Positions 50,114 through 60,018 of a stretch of 64,000 bases of DNA are shown piece by piece (the first letter of the stretch is position 1; the number at the start of each line of letters is the position of its first letter). The DNA comes from Cyanobacterium sp. HL-69 (GTDB lineage Bacteria > Cyanobacteriota > Cyanobacteriia > Cyanobacteriales > Cyanobacteriaceae): contig CP024912.1 of the NCBI GenBank assembly GCA_002813895.1, forward strand, positions 1 to 64,000, read 5' to 3'. The position numbers were made by a program, and so were the translations under genes. A model generated the notes under the pieces. It was not told where the DNA came from, ran no database searches, and saw only the letters and a list, made by a program, of their open reading frames with translations.

Positions 50114-53100
50114 ATGAAAAATAAGGTTAAACAAATTAACGTTGGTTTAGTTGCCCTGATAATTTTTGCTTATTTGGGTAACTACTTTAACCTAAGATTA
50201 TTTTTTGGTGTAGATTTTATTTTTGGAACTATTTTTGTGTGGTTAATTTCTTACTATTATGGTAAGTTTTGGGGTACTGTCGCAGGTTTTATTGCAGGGG
50301 TACATACCTACTTTTTATGGGGACATATTTACTCTGTTATTCTTTACACCCTTGAAGCCTTTACAGTTAACTTTTTTTGGCAAAGAAAATCTAAAAGTTT
50401 AGTTCTATTAACTACTTTATTTTGGTTAATTATTGCAACTCCTCTAATTATCATATCTTATTTGTACATTTTAAAAGTATCGTTACTAGGGGTGCTTTTA
50501 ATTATTCTTAAACAGACTATAAATGGCATTTTAAATGCGATTATAGCCAGTATATTTATTTACTATTTCCCTTTAAATAAGATATTAAAAGTTCGTACTA
50601 AAAAGTTAGTTTTACCTTTTGAGCAAACCCTATTTAATTTATTAATTATTTGCACTTTTATTCCTCTGCTATTATTTAGCATTATAGCGAGTAATCATCA
50701 GTTACAAGAAATAGAAGGTCAGATAATTTCTAGGTTAAATCAAGTATCGGAGAGTTTTACTAATAAAATTAATTTATGGCAACAAGAAAATCAAAGGGCG
50801 ATCGCCCTGTTAGCCGAAAAAGAGTCCAGTAATGGAGATGATAATAGAGAAAATAACCTTTCTTTAATAGTAAATATATTACCCTATTTTGACACAATTT
50901 ACGTTACTGATGAACAAGGAATTATTATCGATGCTGTTTCTAAATATCAAGTTAGAAGAACAGAATTAATCGGAGTAGATATAAGTAATACAGATCATTT
51001 TATTATTTCAAAATTTAATGGACAAAATTTAATTACCGAACTTCACAGCGATATAGGAAATGAAAATCAACACATCGGTTTTGTTAGTTCTATTACCAAA
51101 AATAGTCAATGGTCTGGTCTTGTTTATGGAGCTATTAATATTAACTCTCTTCAAACATTTCTTAATGAAAATGCTACAGTTTTTCAAACTGATATGTACC
51201 TTTTAGGGCAACAAAATAAAATTCTTTTTAGTGCTAGTTCTCACCACACAGAAAATCAGTTTTTTAGCTTAGAAACTGATGATAATTATGAAGTGCGATC
51301 GCCCCGTTACAACAACCAATATCCAGACGAAGGCATCTATCAATCTTTACCCATAGTGCGAGGAATGCCCATCATGTCTCGATGGAGAGAATCAAGCTAT
51401 TTTAAACAAATACCCATCCCCGAAAACCTCCCCCTAGACATTATCAGTAGCGTTCCCACCCGTCCTTATGTAGATAGTCTGCAAAGATATTATGTAAGAC
51501 TCCTTACCATCATGATGGTAATAGTTTTAATTACCTTTTTCCTAGCGTACAAAATCAGTCAAAACATAGTTAAACCAATCAAAAGTTTAACAAAAATCAC
51601 CACAGACTTACCAGAAAAAATTACCAGCGACCAATCCCTAGAATGGGAAAAAACCACCATCAAAGAAATAGAAATTCTCAGCAGCAATTATCAATCAATG
51701 ATAATAGTGTTAAGGGAAAAATTTACCCAACTCAGAGAATCAAAAGAAAACCTTGCCATCAGGATAGCAGAGCGCACCAGAGAACTACAACTAAATACCG
51801 AAAAACTAGAATTACAGATAGAAAAAAAACAAGAAATAGAACAAAGACTAAGGGAAAAAGATGAACGTTATGAACTAGCCGTTTCAGGTACCAACGACGG
51901 TATCTGGGATTGGAACTTAAACACCAACGAAGTTTATTACTCCCCCGCATGGATGCGCATTATCGGCTACGAAGAAAACCCCCTTCCTAGTATCCTCGAT
52001 ACTTGGTTTGAACGCATTTATCAAGAAGATAAAGAAAATAATCTCCAAGAAATATACCTCTACTTAAACAGCAAAAAAGAACTATATCAAAACATTCACC
52101 GCCTCAAACATCGTAACGGTGAGTATGTATGGGTACAAGCCAAAGGAAAAAGAGACTTCGACAGTAACGGGAAACCCTATCGCCTAGTAGGTACCATTAC
52201 CGACATCACCGACAAAGTAAAAGTAGAACAAGAATTAAGAATTGCCAAAGACCAAGCAGAGGCAGCTAACCTCGCCAAAAGTCAATTCTTAGCCACCATG
52301 AGCCACGAAATCCGCACTCCCATGAATGCCGTCATCGGTATGACAGGCTTACTCCTTGATACAGAATTAACCCCAGAACAACAAGAATTTACCGAGATTA
52401 TCCGCACCAGTAGCGATAGTTTGCTCAGTATCATCAACGACATACTAGACTTCTCCAAAATTGAATCAGGAAAACTAGAACTAGAAAAACAACCCTTCTC
52501 CCTCTATCAAGTAGTAGAAGAATCCCTGGACTTATTAGCCCCCAAAGCATCCCAAAAAAATATCGAATTAGTTTACTTCCTTGATCCGGACATTTCCCCA
52601 TCCATCATTGGTGATGTCACTCGTTTGCGACAAGTATTAGTAAACCTGCTCAGTAATGCCGTCAAATTTACCCCCAAAGGAGAAGTTATTTTATCCGCCA
52701 ACATCGACTCTCCCCATCTTTCTGATAGTCAACAAGGTTACTTATTGTTTGTGGTAGAAGACACGGGTATTGGTGTTCCCAGTAACCGCATGGACAAATT
52801 ATTTAAAGCCTTTTCCCAAGTAGATGCCTCCACCACTCGTAACTATGGCGGCACAGGATTGGGTTTAGCCATCTGCCAAAAATTAGTTAACCTAATGGGG
52901 GGTAGAATGTGGGTAGAAAGTCAAGGTCATGTGGCAGGAGATTGCCCTCCTCAATGGCAAATTACCTCCCATAGCGATACAAAGGGTTCAAAATTCTGTT
53001 TCACTATCAAAACCAGATTTTCCAGTGACATCCCTAGCTCTATGGAAACGAACAATTCACTGCTCAGAGGTAAAAAAGTTTTAGTGGTGGATGACAATGA

Positions 53101-54325
53101 AATTAACCGTCGTATGTTGCTCAGTCAGTGCCATAAATTTGGACTAGAAGTATTCGTTACCGCTTCAGGGGAAGAAACCCTCACCCTCATTGATCAAGAG
53201 CAACCAGACATCGACTTAGCCATTCTTGATATGCAAATGCCAAAAATGGATGGGGTAACCCTTGCTAAAGCTATTAGTGCCACGGAAAAATATCACTCAA
53301 CTCCTTTGATATTATTGAGTTCCATCGGACACGCTGAAATCGAAAAAGCCCTCGAGCAAGTCAATTGGGCGGCAACCCTCATTAAACCCATAAAACAATC
53401 AAGACTTTATTATATCTTGTCCAAAATTATTCAAAATCCTGCCCTCAAAGCAAAGCCAGATCAACTTTCTCCTATTTCCTTAACCGATTCCATGGGAGGA
53501 CAAGAATTGGCCATTACAACTCCTTTAAAGATACTCATTGCCGAAGATAATATTATCAATCAAAAGGTAATTACTAATATTCTTAAACGTTTGGGGTATC
53601 GTGCTGATGTGGTAGCCAATGGTTTGGAGGTATTAGATACCCTCCGCCGCCAATCCTATGACCTCATTTTAATGGATGTACAAATGCCAGAAATGGATGG
53701 TTTAACCGCTACTCGTCAAATACGGACTCTCTGGAATAGTGCGAGTAATGATTTTTACGGACAACCCCCTCAAATTATTGCCATGACAGCTAATGCCATG
53801 GAAGGGGATAGAGAGAGGTGTATTGAGGCAGGAATGAATGATTATTTATCGAAACCTGTAAGGGTGGAAGCTCTTATTGAAAAGTTAAAAACCGTGAAAC
53901 GATCTGATTCTGCCGTTATATTTAATAATAGTTATCAGAAAGAAAAACCTGTTATCAAGCGCTCAATGACTGAACTAGATCCAAATATAATTGCTGAATT
54001 AAAGGACATGATAGGGGAGGAAGATTTTGAAGAGGTTTTCCAAGATTTAATTAATTCCTATTTAGAAGATAGTCCTAAGTTAATGGAAGGTCTTAAATTA
54101 GGGGTAGAAAAACAAGACCTAGCACAAATTAAAATTAGTTCTCACACTCTTAAGTCTAGTAGTGTTACTTTGGGAGCTACCTATTTATCCGACTTGTGTC
54201 GTCAAGTGGAAGCCCACACCTCCGATGGCAACATGAAGGCAATGGGGGAGTTATTGCCCTTGATTTTGACGGAATATGACCATGTGGAGGATTTGATGAA
54301 GGAGCAGTTACAGAAGTTAAACTGA
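50114..54325 (+). CDS. hybrid sensor histidine kinase (PAS, two receivers, HPt)
   Basis: 1403 residues. N-terminal membrane region of about five helices (5-165) plus one near 172-192, an extracytoplasmic Cache-like sensor (about 195-455), a further helix (about 457-478), HAMP, a coiled coil, PAS (about 590-705; GIWDWNLNTNEVYYSPAW), HisKA with phospho-acceptor H731 in MSHEIRTPMNAVIG, ATPase (GGTGLGLAIC), receiver 1 (D1039 in LDMQMPKMDG), receiver 2 (D1188 in MDVQMPEMDG) and HPt with H1344 in SHTLKSSS. All phosphorelay residues are intact, giving a full four-step relay in one protein. The signal is unknown. The stop overlaps the convergent ABC gene by 9 bp. Confidence 0.92.
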   Translation: MKNKVKQINVGLVALIIFAYLGNYFNLRLFFGVDFIFGTIFVWLISYYYGKFWGTVAGFIAGVHTYFLWGHIYSVILYTLEAFTVNFFWQRKSKSLVLLTTLFWLIIATPLIIISYLYILKVSLLGVLLIILKQTINGILNAIIASIFIYYFPLNKILKVRTKKLVLPFEQTLFNLLIICTFIPLLLFSIIASNHQLQEIEGQIISRLNQVSESFTNKINLWQQENQRAIALLAEKESSNGDDNRENNLSLIVNILPYFDTIYVTDEQGIIIDAVSKYQVRRTELIGVDISNTDHFIISKFNGQNLITELHSDIGNENQHIGFVSSITKNSQWSGLVYGAININSLQTFLNENATVFQTDMYLLGQQNKILFSASSHHTENQFFSLETDDNYEVRSPRYNNQYPDEGIYQSLPIVRGMPIMSRWRESSYFKQIPIPENLPLDIISSVPTRPYVDSLQRYYVRLLTIMMVIVLITFFLAYKISQNIVKPIKSLTKITTDLPEKITSDQSLEWEKTTIKEIEILSSNYQSMIIVLREKFTQLRESKENLAIRIAERTRELQLNTEKLELQIEKKQEIEQRLREKDERYELAVSGTNDGIWDWNLNTNEVYYSPAWMRIIGYEENPLPSILDTWFERIYQEDKENNLQEIYLYLNSKKELYQNIHRLKHRNGEYVWVQAKGKRDFDSNGKPYRLVGTITDITDKVKVEQELRIAKDQAEAANLAKSQFLATMSHEIRTPMNAVIGMTGLLLDTELTPEQQEFTEIIRTSSDSLLSIINDILDFSKIESGKLELEKQPFSLYQVVEESLDLLAPKASQKNIELVYFLDPDISPSIIGDVTRLRQVLVNLLSNAVKFTPKGEVILSANIDSPHLSDSQQGYLLFVVEDTGIGVPSNRMDKLFKAFSQVDASTTRNYGGTGLGLAICQKLVNLMGGRMWVESQGHVAGDCPPQWQITSHSDTKGSKFCFTIKTRFSSDIPSSMETNNSLLRGKKVLVVDDNEINRRMLLSQCHKFGLEVFVTASGEETLTLIDQEQPDIDLAILDMQMPKMDGVTLAKAISATEKYHSTPLILLSSIGHAEIEKALEQVNWAATLIKPIKQSRLYYILSKIIQNPALKAKPDQLSPISLTDSMGGQELAITTPLKILIAEDNIINQKVITNILKRLGYRADVVANGLEVLDTLRRQSYDLILMDVQMPEMDGLTATRQIRTLWNSASNDFYGQPPQIIAMTANAMEGDRERCIEAGMNDYLSKPVRVEALIEKLKTVKRSDSAVIFNNSYQKEKPVIKRSMTELDPNIIAELKDMIGEEDFEEVFQDLINSYLEDSPKLMEGLKLGVEKQDLAQIKISSHTLKSSSVTLGATYLSDLCRQVEAHTSDGNMKAMGELLPLILTEYDHVEDLMKEQLQKLN

Positions 54326-55051
54326 TTGATGGGTTAGGGAAGGGATTTTATAGTTATTATGAATGATTTTGCCGTCTGAAAATTGGATGGCTCGGTTGGT
54401 GAGTTGGGCAACTTCGTGTTCGTGGGTAACTAAGATTATGGTCATTCCTTCTTGGTTTAAGTCCTCAAAAATTTTCATTACTTCTTTGGTTGTTTCTGAA
54501 TCTAAGGCTCCTGTGGGTTCGTCGGCGAGGAGGATTAGGGGTTTATTGACGATCGCCCGGGCGATGGCAACCCGCTGTTGTTGTCCTCCCGAAAGCTGAT
54601 TAGGACGGTTATGGAGACGATTTTCTAAACCAACTTTTGTCAGGGCTTCCACTGCTCTGGCTTTTTGTTCTTCGGGAGATACCCCCGCATATTTCATGGG
54701 TAAAATTACATTTTCCAAAGCACTTAATTGGGCTAAAAGATGGAATTGCTGAAACACAAAACCGATTCTTTGATTGCGAATTATGGCTAGTTGCCGAGAT
54801 GATAAGGAAGCCACATTATCCCCATTAAGATAATATTCCCCCTTGGTAGGTCTATCTAAACAACCTAAAATATTCATCATCGTAGATTTACCAGAGCCAG
54901 AAGTTCCCATAATAGAACAGTATTCTCCCGGCTCAATGGTTAAATTTACATCGGACAGGGCAACCACTTCTGTGTTACCACTGCCATAAATTTTATAGAT
55001 ATTTTCTAACTTGATTAAACAATTATCTAAACTAGAATCTTTGTTTTCCAT
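54317..55051 (-). CDS. ABC transporter ATP-binding protein, LolD/MacB type
   Basis: 244 residues. Walker A GTSGSGKS (about 49-56), Q-loop FVFQQFHLLAQLSALENV, signature LSGGQQQRVAIARAI, Walker B LLADEPTGALDS, switch His in LVTHEHE. The pattern belongs to ATPases driving MacB/FtsX-type permeases (export or mechanotransmission). No permease is adjacent. Upstream by 3 nt is a small conserved protein, then a lipoprotein and sigF, likely one operon. The 3' end overlaps the histidine kinase stop by 9 bp, so the two converge tail to tail. Confidence 0.88.
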   Translation of the reverse strand: MENKDSSLDNCLIKLENIYKIYGSGNTEVVALSDVNLTIEPGEYCSIMGTSGSGKSTMMNILGCLDRPTKGEYYLNGDNVASLSSRQLAIIRNQRIGFVFQQFHLLAQLSALENVILPMKYAGVSPEEQKARAVEALTKVGLENRLHNRPNQLSGGQQQRVAIARAIVNKPLILLADEPTGALDSETTKEVMKIFEDLNQEGMTIILVTHEHEVAQLTNRAIQFSDGKIIHNNYKIPSLTHQSV

Positions 55052-55054
55052 TCT

Positions 55055-55318
55055 CTAAGTAAGGTTCGACCATGAATTATACTTACTTGCATAGTAAGCT
55101 AAAATCGACTCTAGTTGTTCGTTTTCCTTGGTAGGGAGATCCCCATCATACTCTATCAGTAAGCCCCCCACCTGACTTTGTAAATATTCAAATTCTTGGG
55201 AGGTTTGTTCTAATAAACTTACTTCAATGCCTTTTATCTGTCTTAGATGAGCCGCCACTTCCCTATATATAGCCAACGGAAGGCGATCGCACCTTATCTT
55301 TCTTTGTACTCTTTCCAT
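55055..55318 (-). CDS. small conserved hypothetical protein
   Basis: 87 residues, not recognised. Basic N terminus (MERVQRKIRCDRLPLAIYRE), then a helix-rich segment (AAHLRQIKGIEVSLLEQTSQ) and acidic middle (LLIEYDGDLPTKENEQLESI). No signal peptide or membrane helix. Sits 3 nt upstream of the ABC ATPase and 43 nt downstream of the lipoprotein gene on the same strand, so it is probably co-expressed with them. Confidence 0.65.
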   Translation of the reverse strand: MERVQRKIRCDRLPLAIYREVAAHLRQIKGIEVSLLEQTSQEFEYLQSQVGGLLIEYDGDLPTKENEQLESILAYYASKYNSWSNLT

Positions 55319-55361
55319 GTATTACTCCTGCACACAATAAAATGATCATCAAAACTAAGTA

Positions 55362-56225
55362 TTAAGACTGCGCCTCAGTCACGGGAGCAGGTTGCCCCAC
55401 TTGACGAGTAACCCTCTTACCCATTTCCTCAAAAATCACAGTACCTTCTAAAGCACCTAAATTTCTTTCTACGAAATATAATCCCTCCTTCAACCGCACC
55501 GACTGACCTTCAGCAGGGTTAATATTAATAGCCCTAACCATTACCATACCATCAGTACCCATAAGAGACTCTCCCACCCTTACCGTGCGAGTAGAACCTC
55601 CCTCAGGAGTAGAAATGATCGCAACATTCTGTCCATTCACATCCATCACCCCAGAAATCAAAATTCTTTCTGCAAAAGTCGGTGGTGGTGGGGGAGGAGG
55701 AGCAACTTCCCCAGGTGCAATAGGAACTCCATCTGGTCCAATAATGGTGCCATCAGGGCCTACGGTGCTTCCTGGAGGTAAAGGAATTCCACCAGGTCCT
55801 ACGATAGTTCCATCGGGTAATGTTGTCCCTGGAGGAAGAGGGGCTCCATCAGGTGCCATAGCGCCGGGAGGAGTTCCACCGGGGGGGACTGTTCCAGGGG
55901 CAGTTCCATCAGGTTGTGTAGTGGCACCATTTTCTATTTCTTGAGGAACTGTTTGAATAGTTACCCGGGGTCCCGTTGGCAATGCAAAAGGATCACTTCT
56001 GCCATCTTCGATTTGTCTTAACCTAGTCTCAGGATCCGTAGAAGGAATTATACCCCCAACCGTACCCACCGCCACAGGAACATCAAAATCTTCCCCATCG
56101 TCTTGGGGTTCTTGGGCTGGGGGAATAGGAGGAATATCTTGGGAAAAATCATCCTCATTATTACCAATGGTACATCCCCCCAAAAATAACAAACTAGAGA
56201 GCAATAAAATAGATATTTTATTCAT
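55362..56225 (-). CDS. proline/glycine-rich lipoprotein, weakly PilP-like
   Basis: 287 residues. Lipobox LFLGGC puts the lipidated cysteine at about residue 18. An acidic/proline segment follows, then GRSDPFALP (about 75-83), a long Pro/Gly/Asp low-complexity section with DGTIVGPGGIPLPPG-type repeats (about 100-180), and a folded C-terminal part (ISGVMDVNGQNVAII, RTVRVGESLMGTDGMVMVRAI). The RxDPF motif and this C-terminal pattern recall PilP, the periplasmic lipoprotein of type IV pili, but only weakly. The gene directly follows sigF, whose Synechocystis homologue is needed for pili. Confidence 0.6.
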   Translation of the reverse strand: MNKISILLLSSLLFLGGCTIGNNEDDFSQDIPPIPPAQEPQDDGEDFDVPVAVGTVGGIIPSTDPETRLRQIEDGRSDPFALPTGPRVTIQTVPQEIENGATTQPDGTAPGTVPPGGTPPGAMAPDGAPLPPGTTLPDGTIVGPGGIPLPPGSTVGPDGTIIGPDGVPIAPGEVAPPPPPPPTFAERILISGVMDVNGQNVAIISTPEGGSTRTVRVGESLMGTDGMVMVRAININPAEGQSVRLKEGLYFVERNLGALEGTVIFEEMGKRVTRQVGQPAPVTEAQS

Positions 56226-56278
56226 AGAAAAAAAGTGAATTTTGATAGACTATTTTAACAATAATCCTTAAATATATT

Positions 56279-57088
56279 TTACTCAAATTCATCTTGTTGG
56301 ATCATTCCTCTCATGCTACTAATACCTTTTTTGATGCGACGGGACACAGTAATAACACTAACCCCCAAACGCTCTGCGGTTTCTTTTTGGGTTAAATCTT
56401 GTAAAAAAACAAATTCTAATACTTTGCGAGTAGTATCTTCTAATTGAGATAAAGCACCTTGAATTCTGATCTTATCTTCTTCTACTAACTGAAAACTATG
56501 GTACTGAGAATCTGGGAGCATTTCCCCAAGAGTAGATCTATCCTCATCCTGACTAGTTTTCGCATCAAGGCTCAGAGGCTCTCTATTTCTATAAGCTAGT
56601 TTTACCTCTTGCCATTCCCCTAAGGATACTCCTAATTTTCTGGCAATTTCGTGATCATTAGGCTGACGTTTTAACTCTTCTCTCAACTCTCTGACCACAC
56701 GATTCGCTTTATTTTTTAATTCTAAACAACGACGGGGAATCCTGACAGAATAACCTTTATCTCTGAGATAATGTTGAATTTCTCCCCGAATGTAGGGAAG
56801 GGCAAAAGAACTAAAAGCAAAACCTTTTTCTATGTCAAATCTTTCGATCGCCCTTAGTAAACCGAGACTACCAACCTGTAACAAATCATCAAAATTTTCT
56901 TGACATTGATTTGTCCAATGGGATGCCTCTTTTTTTACCAAACCTAAATTTAACTCTACAATACGATTGCGAACTCTTTGATCCTTGTTTTCGGCGTAGA
57001 GCGCAAATAATTCCTCGTTGGCTGTTTTGTACTGAGTGGTAGATTTTATGGGCATTTTCTTATCTCTGCTTATGAAATTCTTATCCAA
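56279..57088 (-). CDS. sigF: RNA polymerase sigma factor, group 3 (SigF)
   Basis: 269 residues with sigma regions 2 (FDDLLQVGSLGLLRAIERFD, AFSSFALPYIRGEI), 3 (PNDHEIARKLGVSLGEW) and 4 with its HTH (DLTQKETAERLGVSVITVSR). No region 1.1, typical of the SigF/SigB stress and motility group. In Synechocystis SigF is required for pilus formation and phototaxis; a like role here is inferred. A second ATG (57056-ish, MPIKSTTQ) could be the start. First gene of the run with the lipoprotein, small protein and ABC ATPase. Confidence 0.9.
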   Translation of the reverse strand: MDKNFISRDKKMPIKSTTQYKTANEELFALYAENKDQRVRNRIVELNLGLVKKEASHWTNQCQENFDDLLQVGSLGLLRAIERFDIEKGFAFSSFALPYIRGEIQHYLRDKGYSVRIPRRCLELKNKANRVVRELREELKRQPNDHEIARKLGVSLGEWQEVKLAYRNREPLSLDAKTSQDEDRSTLGEMLPDSQYHSFQLVEEDKIRIQGALSQLEDTTRKVLEFVFLQDLTQKETAERLGVSVITVSRRIKKGISSMRGMIQQDEFE

Positions 57089-57696
57089 ATTATCCGATGG
57101 CTGTCTCGGTAATAACTTAGTTAGGCTAACGAATCTTTCAAGACACGTTTACATCATATGTTACTTTCATCTATTTACACAACCGTATTTTTACTGTTTT
57201 TGTTTACTCTAAAAAATGCAATACTTAGCTATTTTTACGGACACTTTACAAATATTTATTAAGTTTTATAACTTATGACTAAAGATTCTTTTATTTTGTT
57301 ATATTTAATACCACTATATCATATTTATATCGCTATGGTAGTCTAACTGCACTTATAAGATATGCCAAATAACAGGAAAAGGTAAATCTATTTATGAAAC
57401 AAGCCTCACACTCTATTACTTATCAATTATGAAGAATTGATTTTAGGCATTTTTGTACGATGGTTGCATAGTCATAATCATTAATAATTAATGATATTTT
57501 TTCAAGACATAAAGCTTTTTTCTTTCAAATTATTGGTAATACTTTATTCTCAATTTATTTATAATTGCTATCTTTATTTTTGATAGTTAACAAGTTTTAA
57601 AATAATTTTTATTTAGTCACTCAATTCATTGTGGGTAATACCAATGAACCGCTCACAATGTAAAATATATAATTGCCCTAAAATCCTTTTGATTTG
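57089..57696. other. divergent intergenic region, 608 bp
   Basis: Very AT-rich region between sigF and uvrB with no convincing gene. It should hold the promoters of both genes. No LexA-type box upstream of uvrB was recognised by eye. Confidence 0.55.
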
Positions 57697-59688
57697 ATGT
57701 TTCAACTACGAGCGCCCTTTAAACCCACAGGAGACCAACCCACCGCCATCAAATCCATCATCGAAGCCTTGGAAAATGGCGATCGCTTCCATACCCTTTT
57801 AGGGGCAACGGGTACAGGCAAAACTTATACGGTGGCAAATGCGATCGCCCATCACCAAAAACCCACCTTAGTTTTAGCCCATAATAAAACCCTCGCTGCC
57901 CAATTATGTGAAGAATTAAGGCAGTTTTTCCCCCACAATGCCGTGGAATATTTCGTTAGTTATTACGACTATTATCAACCAGAAGCCTACATCCCCGTTA
58001 CCGATACCTACATCGAAAAAACCTCATCCATCAATGATGAAATCGATATGTTGCGCCACTCCGCTACCCGTTCATTATTTGAGCGTCAAGATGTAATTGT
58101 GGTGGCTTCTATCAGTTGCATTTATGGTTTGGGTATCCCCTCAGAATATTTAAAAGCCTCGGTGAAACTGACCGTTGGGCAAGAATATGACACCCGCCAA
58201 CTATTACGAGATTTAGTAACCATTCAATATACCCGTAATGACATCGAACTAGCACGGGGTAGTTTTCGACTCAAAGGGGATGTTTTAGAAATCGTTCCCG
58301 CCTACGAAGATCGAGTAATTCGCCTTGATTTTTTTGGAGATGAAATCGACTCAATTTCCCTTTTAGACCCCGTAGATGGCTCATTTATCCAGCAATTAGA
58401 AAGGATTAATATCTACCCCGCAAGACACTTTGTTACCCCCCAAGATCAGTTAGAAAGTGCGATCGCCTCTATCAAAACAGAATTAGAAATTAGACTAATA
58501 GAACTAGAAAAACAAGGAAAATTAGTAGAAGCCCAACGACTAAAACAAAAAACTCGCTACGACTTAGAAATGTTGCAAGAAGTCGGCTACTGCAACGGCG
58601 TAGAAAACTATTCTCGTCACCTAGCAGGAAGACAACCGGGAGAATCTCCCGAATGCTTAGTAGATTATTTCCCCAAAGACTGGTTATTAGTGGTAGATGA
58701 ATCCCATGTTACCGTACCACAAATTAGGGGAATGTATAACGGAGATCAAGCTAGAAAAAGAGTCTTAATTGATCACGGTTTTCGACTCCCTAGCGCGGCA
58801 GATAATCGCCCCCTCAAAGCAGAGGAATTTTGGCATAAAGTTCATCAATGTATTTTTGTTTCGGCTACCCCTAGCCAGTGGGAAATTGAACAATCAGAAA
58901 GTAATATTTCCCAACAAATAATTCGTCCTACAGGTATTTTAGACCCAGAAATATTTATTAGACCTACCGAAAATCAAATTGATGATTTATTAGGAGAAGT
59001 CAAGAAAAGAATAGCTAAAAAAGAGCGGGTATTGATTACTACCCTTACTAAAAGAATGGCAGAAGATTTAACCAATTATCTTCAAGAAAGAGATATAAAA
59101 GTTCGATATTTACACTCCGAAATCCAGTCTATTGAAAGAATAGAAATCATACAAGGTTTGAGGGCAGGAGAATTTGATATTCTCATCGGGGTGAACCTAC
59201 TCAGAGAAGGTTTAGACTTGCCTGAAGTATCTTTAGTAGTCATTATGGATGCTGATAAGGAAGGTTTTTTACGATCAGAAAAATCTTTAATTCAAACCAT
59301 CGGACGTGCCGCCCGTCATGTTAATGGGGAAGCCATTTTGTATGCAGATAACTTAACCGATAGCATGGAAAGAGCTTTAAATGAGACAGAAAGAAGAAGA
59401 AAATTACAGTTAGCTTATAATAAAAACAATAATATTATTCCTCGGTCAATTAGTAAAAAATCTAGTAGTTCTATTTTAGAATTTTTAGATATAACCCGTC
59501 GTTTGAATAGTGAACAATTAGAAACGGTTTATAATCATATTGAAGAAGTAACCCTAGATAAAATTCCCGATTTAATTAAACAATTTGAAGAGCAAATGAA
59601 AACTTATGCTAAGGAATTAGAATTTGAAAAAGCGGCAGAAATGAGAGATAAAATTAAAAATTTAAGGGCAAAATTAAGAACTAATTAA
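57697..59688 (+). CDS. uvrB: excinuclease ABC subunit B
   Basis: Damage-verifying helicase-like subunit of nucleotide excision repair. 663 residues from ATG 57697; a TTG directly before it is not needed. Walker A GATGTGKT (about 37-44), beta-hairpin [12 protein letters not shown] that inserts into DNA (about 90-101), helicase motifs VDESHVT and [24 protein letters not shown], and the C-terminal UVR motif that binds UvrC ([18 protein letters not shown]). Complete and probably active. Single gene with a strong terminator. Confidence 0.96.
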   Translation: MFQLRAPFKPTGDQPTAIKSIIEALENGDRFHTLLGATGTGKTYTVANAIAHHQKPTLVLAHNKTLAAQLCEELRQFFPHNAVEYFVSYYDYYQPEAYIPVTDTYIEKTSSINDEIDMLRHSATRSLFERQDVIVVASISCIYGLGIPSEYLKASVKLTVGQEYDTRQLLRDLVTIQYTRNDIELARGSFRLKGDVLEIVPAYEDRVIRLDFFGDEIDSISLLDPVDGSFIQQLERINIYPARHFVTPQDQLESAIASIKTELEIRLIELEKQGKLVEAQRLKQKTRYDLEMLQEVGYCNGVENYSRHLAGRQPGESPECLVDYFPKDWLLVVDESHVTVPQIRGMYNGDQARKRVLIDHGFRLPSAADNRPLKAEEFWHKVHQCIFVSATPSQWEIEQSESNISQQIIRPTGILDPEIFIRPTENQIDDLLGEVKKRIAKKERVLITTLTKRMAEDLTNYLQERDIKVRYLHSEIQSIERIEIIQGLRAGEFDILIGVNLLREGLDLPEVSLVVIMDADKEGFLRSEKSLIQTIGRAARHVNGEAILYADNLTDSMERALNETERRRKLQLAYNKNNNIIPRSISKKSSSSILEFLDITRRLNSEQLETVYNHIEEVTLDKIPDLIKQFEEQMKTYAKELEFEKAAEMRDKIKNLRAKLRTN

Positions 59689-59735
59689 CTGGAGTGAGGG
59701 ATAACATTTATATTGTTTTTAAAGTCCGAAATTTA

Positions 59736-59765
59736 AAAGGGCTAGAAAACTAGCCCTTTATTTTT
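59736..59765 (+). terminator. terminator of uvrB
   Basis: AAAGGGCTAG (59736-59745), AAAA, CTAGCCCTTT (59750-59759), then A and five T. Confidence 0.9.
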
Positions 59766-59795
59766 GATAAAAAATCGAGTGACGTTCCAATCATC

Positions 59796-59940
59796 AAAGA
59801 TGAAGGATTTTTGGGCTGAACTGGCTCCTTTCACTAACGCTACTCACGAGTCTTACGGGTTCATGGCTAGGCTTTGCAACCTACTCCTCAAGCGTTAAAT
59901 TCCCGTCCGCCCGACGGTATGTATCTAAGATAACATATTG
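59796..59940. other. GC-richer structured non-coding segment
   Basis: After the uvrB terminator a stretch of about 145 bp is much richer in GC than its surroundings and has no open frame. It includes a hairpin CCGTC-CGCCC-GACGG (59903-59917) and motifs such as TGGCTCCTTTCACTAACGCT. The pattern suggests a remnant of a mobile element end or a structured RNA. I do not recognise a known RNA family in it. Confidence 0.4.
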
Positions 59941-60018
59941 GATCTTGCATAAACAAGGAGAGTTTTTTGTTGAGTTTTTTAAGTTCAACTTGCCTCGTAA
60001 ATCAGTCTCTCTATTCTT

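Noticed and set aside
55585-55944. Plus-strand Gly/Pro-rich frame of 119 codons
   Set aside because: Antisense shadow of the Pro/Gly-rich repeat in the lipoprotein gene.
57297-57420. Small photosystem-type membrane peptide gene before uvrB
   Set aside because: No frame with a start codon, ribosome binding site and hydrophobic helix of the right length was found.
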